Shown here: in pieces, positions 1 through 5,168 of the stretch | How positions within the stretch are numbered: the stretch's first letter is position 1 | Layout of the letters: every line of letters starts with the position of its first letter | Assembly (NCBI GenBank): GCA_030042885.1 | Contig: JASHYW010000424.1 | Span: 1 to 5,834 of the forward strand | Origin: Streptosporangiaceae bacterium | GTDB lineage: Bacteria; Actinomycetota; Actinomycetes; Streptosporangiales; Streptosporangiaceae | Direction: 5' to 3' | Length of the DNA stretch: 5,834 bases | Notes under the pieces: generated by a model | What the model was told of the DNA's origin: nothing | What the model saw: only the letters and a program-made list of their open reading frames with translations | The model's database searches: none | Program-made: the position numbers and the translations under genes

Positions 1-708
1 CGGTTCTGCTCCGCCCGCTGCCGGGTCGCATGGAACCGCGAGCACATGGGTGATCTGGACACCGAGGCGAGCGCGCTGCGGTGGTCCATCACCGCGATGA
101 GCGAGACGATAGAACGGCTTCCCAGGGTCAGGGCATGGGACCGGCCGCGAGCGTTCGCGGTGATCGGTGAGGCGGTGTGGTGGGTCACCATCGTCGACGC
201 CACGCTGGTCCGCTACCACCCGCAGGCCTACGACGGCGTATTGGCATGCCAGGCCCCGGCGCAACGCCAGCTGACCGAGGGAACCTTGACGGGGCTGCGT
301 TTTGTCCGGAACCGGATCGGCGACCGAGCCGATCTTGCTGAGTTCATCGAGCCCGGCGAGCCCGGGCCGCGCGCGGGCGAAGAGCGCATCACGCAGTGGG
401 CGTGGAAGGCCGAGCAGGCAGCGTTCGGCCCCGGGCGGGTCGCACACGCGCCAATGCAGGATCACGGCCTGCGGCAGCCGCCCGCGGCATGGGCGGCGGC
501 GGCCTGCTTCGCCGCGCGGGTGCTGGATGATCAGCCGCGGGCGGGAGTGCTCATCCACTGCACCGCGGGCAGGCGCCGCTCGGTCATGCTCGCCCACGCG
601 GTGCTGCGGCTGAGGGGGCACGACCGCGCCCGGGCGGCGGCGCTGGTGCTGAGGTGCCGGAGGGAGGCAGTGCTTGTCCCGGCCTACGTGCGCAGCGTCG
701 AGCGGTAG
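1..708 (+). CDS. Partial zinc-finger/helical protein with C-terminal dual-specificity-phosphatase-like domain (5' end outside window)
   Basis: The reading frame is open to the first base, so the ATG at 46 is probably internal; 235 residues are visible. The first residues read RFCSARCRVAWNRE, the second half of a Cys4 zinc finger (C3-x3-C7; the first Cys pair would lie upstream). Visible residues about 16-125 form a helical domain (WWVTIVDATLVRYHP, LTGLRFVRNRIG) that I associate with uncharacterised actinobacterial proteins. Residues about 150-235 resemble a dual-specificity phosphatase: HCTAGRRRS matches HCx5R(S/T), with nucleophile C187 and R193, and D154 in MQDHG lies 33 residues before the Cys, where the general acid is expected. 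The usual N-terminal strands of the phosphatase fold are not recognisable, so this may be a chimera and activity is uncertain. The stop TAG (706-708) lies in a strong hairpin. Alternative: a natural fusion family. The phosphatase motif is clear; substrate and role are unknown. Confidence 0.8.
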   Translation, partial: RFCSARCRVAWNREHMGDLDTEASALRWSITAMSETIERLPRVRAWDRPRAFAVIGEAVWWVTIVDATLVRYHPQAYDGVLACQAPAQRQLTEGTLTGLRFVRNRIGDRADLAEFIEPGEPGPRAGEERITQWAWKAEQAAFGPGRVAHAPMQDHGLRQPPAAWAAAACFAARVLDDQPRAGVLIHCTAGRRRSVMLAHAVLRLRGHDRARAAALVLRCRREAVLVPAYVRSVER

Positions 709-720
709 CTCGACGCTGCG
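691..720 (+). terminator. Perfect 13-bp hairpin spanning the stop codon, probable terminator
   Basis: CGCAGCGTCGAGC (691-703) is the exact reverse complement of GCTCGACGCTGCG (708-720), separated by the 4-base loop GGTA. The TAG stop (706-708) of the zinc-finger/phosphatase gene starts in the loop, so the stem also encodes its last residues (RSVER). There is no T-tract, as is common for terminators in GC-rich actinomycetes. It could also act on mRNA stability or terminate convergent transcription. Confidence 0.6.
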
Positions 721-754
721 GCCCCTGGGACTTCAGCGACCAAGTTTTCCGAGG

Positions 755-788
755 GCAGGCCTCCAGCCCGGCAAAGGTAAAGGCCTGC
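755..788. repeat. 8-bp inverted repeat GCAGGCCT/AGGCCTGC
   Basis: GCAGGCCT at 755-762 and AGGCCTGC at 781-788 are perfect reverse complements with an 18-base spacer. It lies 35 bases after the stop-codon hairpin. Function unknown; in GC-rich DNA a repeat this short may be chance. Confidence 0.4.
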
Positions 789-1004
789 GACCGGACCGGC
801 GCGCGTAGCCGACAGGAGCGGCCCGAAACGGGCGTCCGGCCGTGGCGCTGGAGCGCAGAAGCGGGCATTAGCGGGATGTCCGGCGTTCCGCTTCCAGCAG
901 TCATCCAGGCGCCGGCAGGAGCACGTACTGGGCAGGACGCTCACCCTCTCGAATAGCAGTCGCGTTGCGTGACGATCGCTGGCGGCGGGCATCGTGCAAG
1001 ATCC

Positions 1005-1056
1005 GATCTGCGCGGCATGCTGTCATCCTTGCCCTGACTTTGATCACGCGCAGATC
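1005..1056. repeat. 10-bp inverted repeat GATCTGCGCG/CGCGCAGATC
   Basis: GATCTGCGCG (1005-1014) and CGCGCAGATC (1047-1056) are exact reverse complements separated by 32 bases, in a stretch lower in GC than its surroundings. It could be a split protein-binding site or an RNA stem-loop with a large loop. No adjacent gene explains it. Confidence 0.45.
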
Positions 1057-1270
1057 TGTTCGTTCTGTCCTGATCGCGAGTGCTGGCTTGCGGGAGCCGG
1101 TGCGGCATGCAGCAGTTCGTTGTGCCGCGTTTCGCCAGGCGGGCCGGCAGCCAGAGTGGCGCGGGTCTTTGCAGCCCATACCAGCGTGTCCGGCGCAGGA
1201 CGAGCGTTGGGCGGGCCCGGGCAGTGGACTGGACTACGGACGCACCGGCGGGTAGCGTCGCCTTTCGCAG

Positions 1271-1288
1271 AGTACCGTTGACCGTACT
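1271..1288. promoter_or_regulatory. Imperfect 18-bp palindrome upstream of the 1304 gene, possible operator
   Basis: AGTACCGTTGACCGTACT agrees with its reverse complement at 14 of 18 positions; the outer arms AGTAC/GTACT are perfect. It contains TTGACC (1278-1283), which resembles a -35 box, but no -10 box follows before the start codon. The site ends 15 bases before the GTG at 1304, so a bound protein or stem could affect that gene's expression. Inferred from pattern only. Confidence 0.3.
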
Positions 1289-1303
1289 GAGGGCCGGTGG
1301 CCG

Positions 1304-1777
1304 GTGGATGCGTCGCAAGTGCTCGGCTCCCCGCAGGTTGCCGGGCTGATCGTTGTTCCCAAGGGCTTCGGTGCCTCGGCGTACCGGGCCGTCTCCATCG
1401 GGGATCCCATGGTGGCGACCCCCCTTCTGAAGATGACGGAGCGAAACCTCCGGACGGGCCGGCAGCAGCTGAGCGACGTGGTGGTCGACACTCCGCGCTT
1501 CACCGGCTACGGCTTGCTGGCTCTTACAGAGCAAGAGCTCGCGCTGGTGTCGGGCCCCGGACATGCCGTGCACAAGGTGATCGCCCGCGTGCCGCGAACC
1601 GAGATTGTGTTCGCCGACCGGGTGGGCCATGGGTTCCCGAACCCGACCTTCTCCCTCGTGGTCGTATTCGACAAGGGCCACGCGTGGTATTTCGAGGTGC
1701 AGTGGAATCGGTGGCGCGCGGTCAAGAAGATTCTCCCCCTGCTCAAAGCAGGGCAGCAAGCCGCTTCGCAAAGCTAG
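1304..1777 (+). CDS. Small PH-domain-like protein, function unknown
   Basis: 157 residues. GTG at 1304 is the only usual start codon between the upstream in-frame stop (1253-1255) and the conserved-looking body; TGAGG at 1288-1292 is a weak, somewhat distant ribosome binding site. No signal peptide or membrane segment is visible. Residues 1-60 contain a basic stretch (KMTERNLRTGRQQ). From about residue 68 the pattern is that of bacterial PH-like folds: GYGLLALTEQELALVSG (strand pair), then KVIARVPRTEIVFADRVGHG, a strand SLVVVFDKGHAWYFEV, and a final amphipathic helix NRWRAVKKILPLL. This resembles actinobacterial proteins with 'ARVPR(S/T)E' and 'W.(F/L)EV' that I know only as hypothetical. Codon use is normal for high-GC DNA, so it looks like a real gene. 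It stands alone, with long non-coding flanks, and is followed by a weak hairpin. No reaction can be assigned. Confidence 0.75.
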   Translation: MDASQVLGSPQVAGLIVVPKGFGASAYRAVSIGDPMVATPLLKMTERNLRTGRQQLSDVVVDTPRFTGYGLLALTEQELALVSGPGHAVHKVIARVPRTEIVFADRVGHGFPNPTFSLVVVFDKGHAWYFEVQWNRWRAVKKILPLLKAGQQAASQS

Positions 1778-1778
1778 C

Positions 1779-1800
1779 ACCGGGGTGACCGTTTCCCGGT
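1779..1800 (+). terminator. Short stem-loop after the 1304 gene, possible terminator
   Basis: ACCGGG (1779-1784) pairs with CCCGGT (1795-1800) around a 10-base loop, immediately after the stop codon TAG. The stem is short and has no T-tract, so it is a weak candidate supported mainly by position. Confidence 0.35.
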
Positions 1801-2160
1801 TACGTGCGGCAAGCGCGGGGCACGGGCAACCCCGCTGCAGCATTATAAATGGCCAGGCGGCGTGCCAGCGGCGCGGTTGAGCTCCTGAGCGGACGGGGCA
1901 CTCTGCCCGGCGGCCACGACCAGACCGATGCCTGGTCAGGCCAGGCAGCGGCCACGCACAGGCGAGCTGGCCGTCGCTGCCGCGTGGGGGGCGGGCCGCG
2001 TCCCGGCCCTGGCAGGCTGCTCCGGCCGGCGGGCAGGAGCGGTGACGTCTCGCTGCTGGTTCCTCGCAACGCAGCGGTCCGCGATCGCCGGATCCGTGCC
2101 GGTGCACGCCGCCCGGCAGGCGCTTGGCGATCTTGAGGGCTGATCGAGCAGCTGCCAGAA
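1801..2160. other. Gene-free stretch between PH-like gene and integrase relic
   Basis: No open frame here has recognisable motifs. On the minus strand, where the C-terminal half of the adjacent recombinase should continue, I could not find its HxxR box or catalytic Tyr in any frame, so that part is deleted or replaced. The stretch contains a 7-bp perfect hairpin (TGCCTGG/CCAGGCA, 1929-1947, 5-base loop). It also has a perfect TATAAT on the minus strand (1847 down to 1842), but with no matching -35 box. Confidence 0.5.
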
Positions 2161-2164
2161 CGGA

Positions 2165-2480
2165 ATTGCGGCGCCGCGCTGGCGGACCAGCCGTGGCCGC
2201 GCGCCGGGCCGCCGATCATGCAGAGCAGCGGCCCGACCGGAAGCTCGAGCCTGTCAGCCAGCCACGGCTCAAGCGCGGACCACGCCCACGCGTCCATGCC
2301 GACCTCGCGGCGGCGATTCTTCTTACCGGCCCTGACCAGAATCGAACCCCGGACGGCGGTCAAGGTCGGTCTGGCTCAACGCGAGCGCCTCGTCGATCCG
2401 CACCCCGCGCGCCGCAGTACGGCAAGCATGTTGAGCCGGTCCGTGGCGGTCGTGGCCGGTCTGGCGCCGGGGCAGTGGGT
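2165..2480 (-). pseudogene. Tyrosine recombinase (phage-type integrase) fragment, frameshifted and truncated
   Basis: On the minus strand three consecutive frame pieces join into one integrase catalytic core: DRLNMLAVLRRAG (to about 2405), then RIDEALALSQTDLDRR in another frame, then RGSILVRAGKKNRRREVGMD, AWAWSALEPWLADRLELPVG and PLLCMIGGPARGHGWSASAA back in the first frame. The joins are a one-base loss near 2400-2406 (at the expected 'AGLRIDE', which carries the first catalytic Arg) and a one-base gain near 2350-2354. The Lys-containing beta-hairpin (RAGKKNRRRE) is present. The C-terminal HxxR box and catalytic Tyr cannot be found below 2160, and the N-terminal core-binding domain is absent above about 2480. 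A complete enzyme would have roughly 300-400 residues; about 105 remain. Integrases of this type move phages, integrative plasmids or ICEs, so this marks past integration. Family assignment is from remembered motifs. Confidence 0.8.
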
Positions 2481-2509
2481 CGGGCGCTTGACGGCTAGCC
2501 CCAGGCCGA

Positions 2510-2538
2510 TTGACGTCCTGGCCGGGACGGCGCATCCT
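2510..2538 (+). promoter_or_regulatory. Weak candidate promoter for the 2592 membrane-protein gene
   Basis: TTGACG (2510-2515) is followed after 17 bases by CATCCT (2533-2538). The -35 box is good for an actinobacterial housekeeping sigma; the -10 box is poor. Transcription would start about 45 bases before the ATG. A second TTGACG lies at 2488-2493. Confidence 0.25.
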
Positions 2539-2591
2539 TTCCTGGTAGGCGGCCCGGGTTCTCGGCGGGGCCGGGAGCAGGGGAGCAGGCC

Positions 2592-3101
2592 ATGGCCGCG
2601 GTCCCGGATGATCAGCTCGGTGCGGGCACGGACCCGGTTCTCTTGCAGGAGAGCTGGCTCTGGCCGCACGTCCTGTTCGGCGGGCTGCTCGCGGTGGTTG
2701 TCCTGGCGCTGTGGAGGGGGCTGGCGGGGGCCCAGACCGCGGGCGGCCGGGTGGCGGTGGCCGTCATCTTCGGCGCGGCGGCGGCCCTGGCGGCGTGGGC
2801 GTGGGTGGTGATGATCCGGCGGCGCGGCCGCCTGGAGGTCACCGGCCAGGCGATCACCTATGCCGGCGGGAAGGGCCAGCCGGTGACCCTGTCCCGCGAG
2901 CAGGGAGACATGCTGCGCGTCGTGCAGATGGGCGCACCCCGGTACCCGAGGCGGTGCCTGACGATCCAGGGGACCAGCACGGTCATCCCGCTGAACTTTT
3001 TCAGGCTCAGCGAGGTACGCCAGGCATGCACCGCCCGAGGCTGGCAGTTCTGGCAGGCGCGGGTCCTGGACGCGGACCGCGGCAGAAACCGCCGCCGGTA
3101 A
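2592..3101 (+). CDS. Two-TM membrane protein with C-terminal PH-like domain, function unknown
   Basis: 169 residues. The ATG at 2592 has GGGAG (2581-2585) six bases before it, which fixes the start. After a short acidic N-terminus, two hydrophobic segments form a hairpin: residues about 25-44 (HVLFGGLLAVVVLAL) and 53-75 (VAVAVIFGAAAALAAWAWVV). Basic residues RRRGR follow, so by the positive-inside rule the C-terminus should be cytoplasmic. Residues 80-153 look like a compact PH-like beta domain: GRLEVTGQAITYAGG, VTLSREQGDMLRVV, CLTIQGTSTVIPLNFF, and the closing helix SEVRQACTARGWQF. I recall similar 'LEVT..AI.Y...G....LSR..GD.L' proteins in actinomycetes, none with a known function. The last residues (GRNRRR) are strongly basic. 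The stop codon sits at the junction with an antisense TPR fragment, so the C-terminal end may have been changed by rearrangement. Membrane sensing or scaffolding is only a guess. Confidence 0.85.
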   Translation: MAAVPDDQLGAGTDPVLLQESWLWPHVLFGGLLAVVVLALWRGLAGAQTAGGRVAVAVIFGAAAALAAWAWVVMIRRRGRLEVTGQAITYAGGKGQPVTLSREQGDMLRVVQMGAPRYPRRCLTIQGTSTVIPLNFFRLSEVRQACTARGWQFWQARVLDADRGRNRRR

Positions 3102-3410
3102 TTCCCTGCCCTCCAGCAGCACGCCGAGGTTGCAGGCGGCCATCGGCGCCGCGTCGGGGTGCCCGGATTCCATGGCCCGCCGGTAGGCGGCCTCCGCGCC
3201 GTCGGCGTCGCCTTGAACCCGCAGGATGTTCCCCAGGTTGAACACGGCTACCGGCGCGGCGTCGGGGTGCCCGGAGTCGATCGCCCGCCGGTAGGCCGCC
3301 GCGCCCCCCGCGTCCCCCTGGCCCTCCAGCAGCAGCCCGCACAGGCACGCGGTCTGGCGGTTCCACCCGGACCTCATCTCGGCCGATTCAGGCGACCGGG
3401 AGGTAAGCAT
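3102..3410 (-). pseudogene. TPR protein fragment, truncated at the 3' end
   Basis: Minus-strand translation from an ATG at 3410 gives about 100 residues with tetratricopeptide repeats: GLLLEGQGDAGGAAAYRRAI, then NLGNILRVQGDADGAEAAYR, then the start of a third unit, NLGVLLEG. The unit is 36 residues, also visible as DNA repeats 108 bp apart. In the third unit the expected LLEGQGD becomes LLEGRELP: one base of the GGCCAGGG codons is missing and homology then stops (about 3105), exactly beside the stop codon of the convergent membrane-protein gene. The frame stays open to 2376, but that is the antisense of the 2592 gene, not TPR sequence. TPR proteins bind other proteins; such Sel1/TPR-like repeats are common in large actinobacterial regulators. 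The start has only GGGG three bases upstream. Most likely a remnant; a short expressed protein cannot be excluded. Confidence 0.65.
3151..3300 (-). repeat. 108-bp direct repeat encoding TPR units
   Basis: The motif GCGTCGGGGTGCCCGGA occurs at 3151 and 3259, and the similarity continues through the following GCCCGCCGGTAGGC. The 108-bp spacing equals one 36-residue TPR unit (AYRRA[IM][DE]SGHPDAAP). High nucleotide identity suggests recent duplication or strong codon constraint, and offers a substrate for recombination. Confidence 0.75.
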
Positions 3411-3548
3411 TCACCCCGTGTGCGCTGAGTAGTACTGATCGTGGTTCGCGTCAGGCGGCTATTGCGGACGGGCCACGCCATGACCGCCGAGGTTGCGCTG
3501 TGGGCTTGGCTTTGCGGGTCCGTTCCGCCCTGTGCCGCTATCGTGGTG

Positions 3549-4508
3549 TCAGCATCGGGCCAGCGCGTTCTCAAGAAAGCTGGTAGCCCGGCGGGCCACG
3601 GTCACAGTTTCAAGCAGGACGCCGATCTCTTCGAGTCCCTGCCGTGAGCGATCGGCGCCGGCGAGCCCGACCGCTCCGGACAGCACGTCCCACAGCGCCA
3701 GGTCTTCCACCGCCGGGGTTGCCGTCTCCTTGAGGTAGGCGTCGAGGAAGACGCCGGGAGCATCGCCGCCGGGATGGATGGCCAGGTCCATCCGGAAGCG
3801 GGCTACCTCGTTGCCCGCTGGCATGATCTTGGCTCGCTCCCAGTCGACGATGCCGGTCAGCACCTCGCCGGCAAACAGGAGATTGCCGAGATAGAAGTCG
3901 CCATGGCAGAAGGCGCTCCTGGCTACCCTGGCCCGGTGCCGGAGCTCGGCGATCACCTCGGCAGCCGCCTTTCCCAGCGCTGGAGGCAATCCGTCGGGGG
4001 TCCAGCGATCCAGCAAGCGCGGCCACGTCGGGATCTCGGCCGGCACCTTGCTCAGCGGGATGGCATGAAGGCGGGCCATGGCGGCTGTCGCCCTCCGCAG
4101 CCAGGTCACACCGCGTGGCATCTCGTGCAGCACGGTGCCGGGGAGCGCGCCCATCACGACAGCGGGATCACCAAAGCAGGCGCCGTCGTGGTCGAGGAAC
4201 AGCGGCGGCGGGCTGGGGACCGGGAAGTGCTCGACGGCGGTGAGCGCTCGCCATTCTGCGGCGGCTCCGGCCCGATCAGCGGGGAAGCGCTTGAGGACGA
4301 CCGGCTGGGTGCCGCTTCGGGTAGTCACCAGGATGCGCTCTGCCGTCCGGGAACCCCGGCCGCCGGCCAGGCGCTTAACCTCACCAATCGACGTCGCGTC
4401 ATCGATGACCGACAGGATCACCTCCCGCCCGCCCTTACCGAGCGCGGGTTGTCTTACTTCCTGGTTCACCGGCTCATCATCTAAGGTGAGGTCTCGCTCG
4501 GCAAACAT
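3549..4508 (-). CDS. Aminoglycoside phosphotransferase (APH)-fold kinase family protein
   Basis: 319 residues, normal for the family. The ATG at 4508 is preceded by GGGAG (4517-4513) with a 4-base gap. Kinase features appear in order: an N-lobe beta strand with VVLKRFP (K73, ATP-binding Lys), helix Glu E85 (AAAEWRAL), hinge VVMGALPGTVL (117-127), catalytic Brenner loop FCHGDFYLGNLL (H202-G-D204, N209), and metal-binding IVDWERA (D222). All catalytic residues are present, so the enzyme is probably an active cytoplasmic phosphotransferase using ATP or GTP on a small-molecule hydroxyl. The family includes antibiotic kinases (aminoglycosides, macrolides) and metabolic kinases (choline, homoserine, fructosamine-like). 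The sequence does not tell which, and the family name does not prove resistance. It is monocistronic: the convergent-side neighbour is a TPR relic, and an IS66-derived remnant ends 63 bases upstream of its start, where it may influence the promoter. Confidence 0.9.
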   Translation of the reverse strand: MFAERDLTLDDEPVNQEVRQPALGKGGREVILSVIDDATSIGEVKRLAGGRGSRTAERILVTTRSGTQPVVLKRFPADRAGAAAEWRALTAVEHFPVPSPPPLFLDHDGACFGDPAVVMGALPGTVLHEMPRGVTWLRRATAAMARLHAIPLSKVPAEIPTWPRLLDRWTPDGLPPALGKAAAEVIAELRHRARVARSAFCHGDFYLGNLLFAGEVLTGIVDWERAKIMPAGNEVARFRMDLAIHPGGDAPGVFLDAYLKETATPAVEDLALWDVLSGAVGLAGADRSRQGLEEIGVLLETVTVARRATSFLENALARC

Positions 4509-4571
4509 CCGGCTCCCGTTGCCGGGCGCGGATTGAACGCGGCGCTGGCCTGGCTGATGGTGTCGGTTTGG

Positions 4572-4587
4572 TCACTGAGGGAAGCGG
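4572..4587 (+). repeat. Left inverted repeat of IS66-derived remnant
   Basis: TCACTGAGGGAAGCGG. It pairs with 4849-4864, with mismatches only at the 11th and 15th bases. It starts 44 bases before the GTG of the transposase fragment, a plausible distance for the left end of an IS. Confidence 0.5.
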
Positions 4588-4615
4588 TATCGGGGTGCTG
4601 TGATGTAGTAGCGGT

Positions 4616-4864
4616 GTGCGTGAGAGGCCGGATGCGCCTGATGGGGTTGCCGCGCTGCAGGAGGCGAACACGCGGCTGCGGGCGGAGAACGCGGAGCTGA
4701 GGGCGCAGATCGCGGAGCAGGCGGAGAAGATCGCGCGGCTGGAGCGGCTGATCACCCGCAACTGCCTGTGCGTAAGGCGCCGAGTAGCGCCGGGGACCCT
4801 TCCCGGCTGGTGCGACGGTGATGACGGCGGCCCTGGAATGACCTCCGGCGGCTACCCTCAGTGA
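4616..4864 (+). pseudogene. N-terminal fragment of IS66 family transposase
   Basis: GTG at 4616 opens an 82-residue frame. Residues 1-49 (RERPDAPDGVAALQEANTRL, then RAENAELRAQIAEQAEKIAR, LERLITRN) match the N-terminus of actinobacterial IS66 transposases: a short lead and a leucine-zipper-like coiled coil that normally runs into RNSGNSSMPPS. Here the sequence breaks right after RN (about 4762) into CLCVRRRVAPG, which is not IS66. The zinc-binding region, the DDE catalytic core and the C-terminus, more than 400 residues, are missing. No clear ribosome binding site precedes the GTG. The stop TGA (4862-4864) lies inside the right inverted repeat, so the tail is probably element-end DNA read in frame. 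If translated, the product could only be a coiled-coil peptide. Confidence 0.75.
4849..4864 (-). repeat. Right inverted repeat of IS66-derived remnant
   Basis: CGGCTACCCTCAGTGA is the reverse-complement partner of 4572-4587 (10 outer bases perfect). No matching target duplication lies outside it. Confidence 0.5.
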
Positions 4865-4936
4865 TTCCCGCCGGGCCGACGACCCGGGCCCGGTGCCGTC
4901 GTCCTGGCGCCTCACGATCACCTGCTTATCAGCCAT

Positions 4937-5005
4937 GACAGACTGTAACGAACAATTTGTGATCAGCTAGCTGCAATCCGCGCATATCGATTATGAGCGT
5001 GAGGT
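4937..5005. promoter_or_regulatory. AT-richer spacer with short palindromes, possible regulatory region
   Basis: This stretch is clearly lower in GC than the rest of the window. It contains ACAATTTGT (4952-4960, ACAA/TTGT arms), a perfect palindrome CAGCTAGCTG (4964-4973), and ATCGAT within CATATCGATTATG (4983-4995). CATAAT on the minus strand could be a -10 box. No well-supported gene starts next to it on either side, so its target is unclear. Confidence 0.3.
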
Positions 5006-5116
5006 AGATGTGCGGCGCTGCTGCGCTAGAGCGAGCAGATGATCCGTTCTCGGTGGCGGGAAGGAGACAGCCTGGCCCTCTGTGCTCATGCGACGCCTGG
5101 TGTCCTGCCCGAAATC

Positions 5117-5145
5117 GCCGGTGTTGGGAGGGTGAGCTCACCGGC
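5117..5145 (-). terminator. Inverted repeats downstream of the CMD-family gene, possible terminator
   Basis: GCCGGTG (5117-5123) pairs with CACCGGC (5139-5145) around a 15-base loop. Overlapping this is the perfect 12-bp palindrome GGTGAGCTCACC (5131-5142). Both lie 24-52 bases past the minus-strand stop at 5169, the expected place for a terminator. There is no T-tract. The palindrome could instead be a protein-binding site. Confidence 0.4.
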
Positions 5146-5168
5146 ACGGCTGCGGGCTGTGGCCCTGC

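Larger units (their letters stand above)
721..1270. other. Gene-free stretch with inverted repeats
   Basis: I see no convincing coding sequence here. Frames are open on both strands only because of high GC; none shows a recognised motif or a good ribosome binding site. It holds two perfect inverted repeats, described separately, and a Cys-rich open frame at 994-1281 that I do not accept as a gene. Confidence 0.5.
4572..4864 (+). mobile_element. IS66-derived miniature/deletion remnant bounded by inverted repeats
   Basis: A 293-bp segment holds the first 49 codons of an IS66 transposase and is bracketed by an imperfect 16-bp inverted repeat: TCACTGAGGGAAGCGG (4572-4587) against CGGCTACCCTCAGTGA (4849-4864). 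The outer 10 bp match perfectly and 14 of 16 overall. Similarity decays inward but stops abruptly outside, as for true element ends. It looks like an element that lost its interior but kept both ends, so any movement would need transposase supplied in trans. Against this, the flanking 8-mers (CGGTTTGG and TTCCCGCC) are not a target duplication, and the ends do not begin with the GTAA typical of IS66. The element lies between the APH-fold kinase gene and an AT-richer spacer. Confidence 0.5.

Noticed and set aside
1842..1847. Perfect TATAAT -10 box on the minus strand
   Set aside because: The region 16-18 bases upstream has no -35-like hexamer, and no minus-strand gene follows.
941..2107. Long 388-residue minus-strand open frame
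   Set aside because: It runs antisense through the PH-like gene at 1304-1777 and through gene-free DNA, has no recognisable motif and a composition expected of a high-GC shadow frame.
1849..2136. Plus-strand frame with ATG after TATAAA
   Set aside because: No ribosome binding site, Arg/Gly/Ala-rich random composition and no recognisable motif.
2330..2350. Minus-strand GGGGTTCGATTCTGGTC resembling a tRNA T-arm
   Set aside because: No acceptor, anticodon or D arm fits around it, and the bases are explained as codons for RGSILV in the integrase relic.
2376..3101. Continuation of the TPR frame across the 2592 gene
   Set aside because: After about 3102 the translation is the antisense of the membrane-protein gene and loses all TPR pattern; only near 2480-2400 does it meet integrase sequence by being in the same frame.
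3151..3300. Direct repeats considered as a CRISPR array
   Set aside because: Only two units, with the whole 108-bp period conserved and coding for TPRs; there are no spacers.
3441..3647. Plus-strand frame MVRVRRLLRTGHAMTAEVAL
   Set aside because: It overlaps the 3' end of the well-supported APH-fold kinase gene on the other strand and has no ribosome binding site.
4766..4936. Minus-strand frame starting MADKQVIVRRQDDG
   Set aside because: It starts next to the AT-richer spacer and its beginning looks protein-like, but it has no ribosome binding site and soon crosses the IS remnant inverted repeat and transposase antisense. At best the start of an interrupted gene; I cannot support it.
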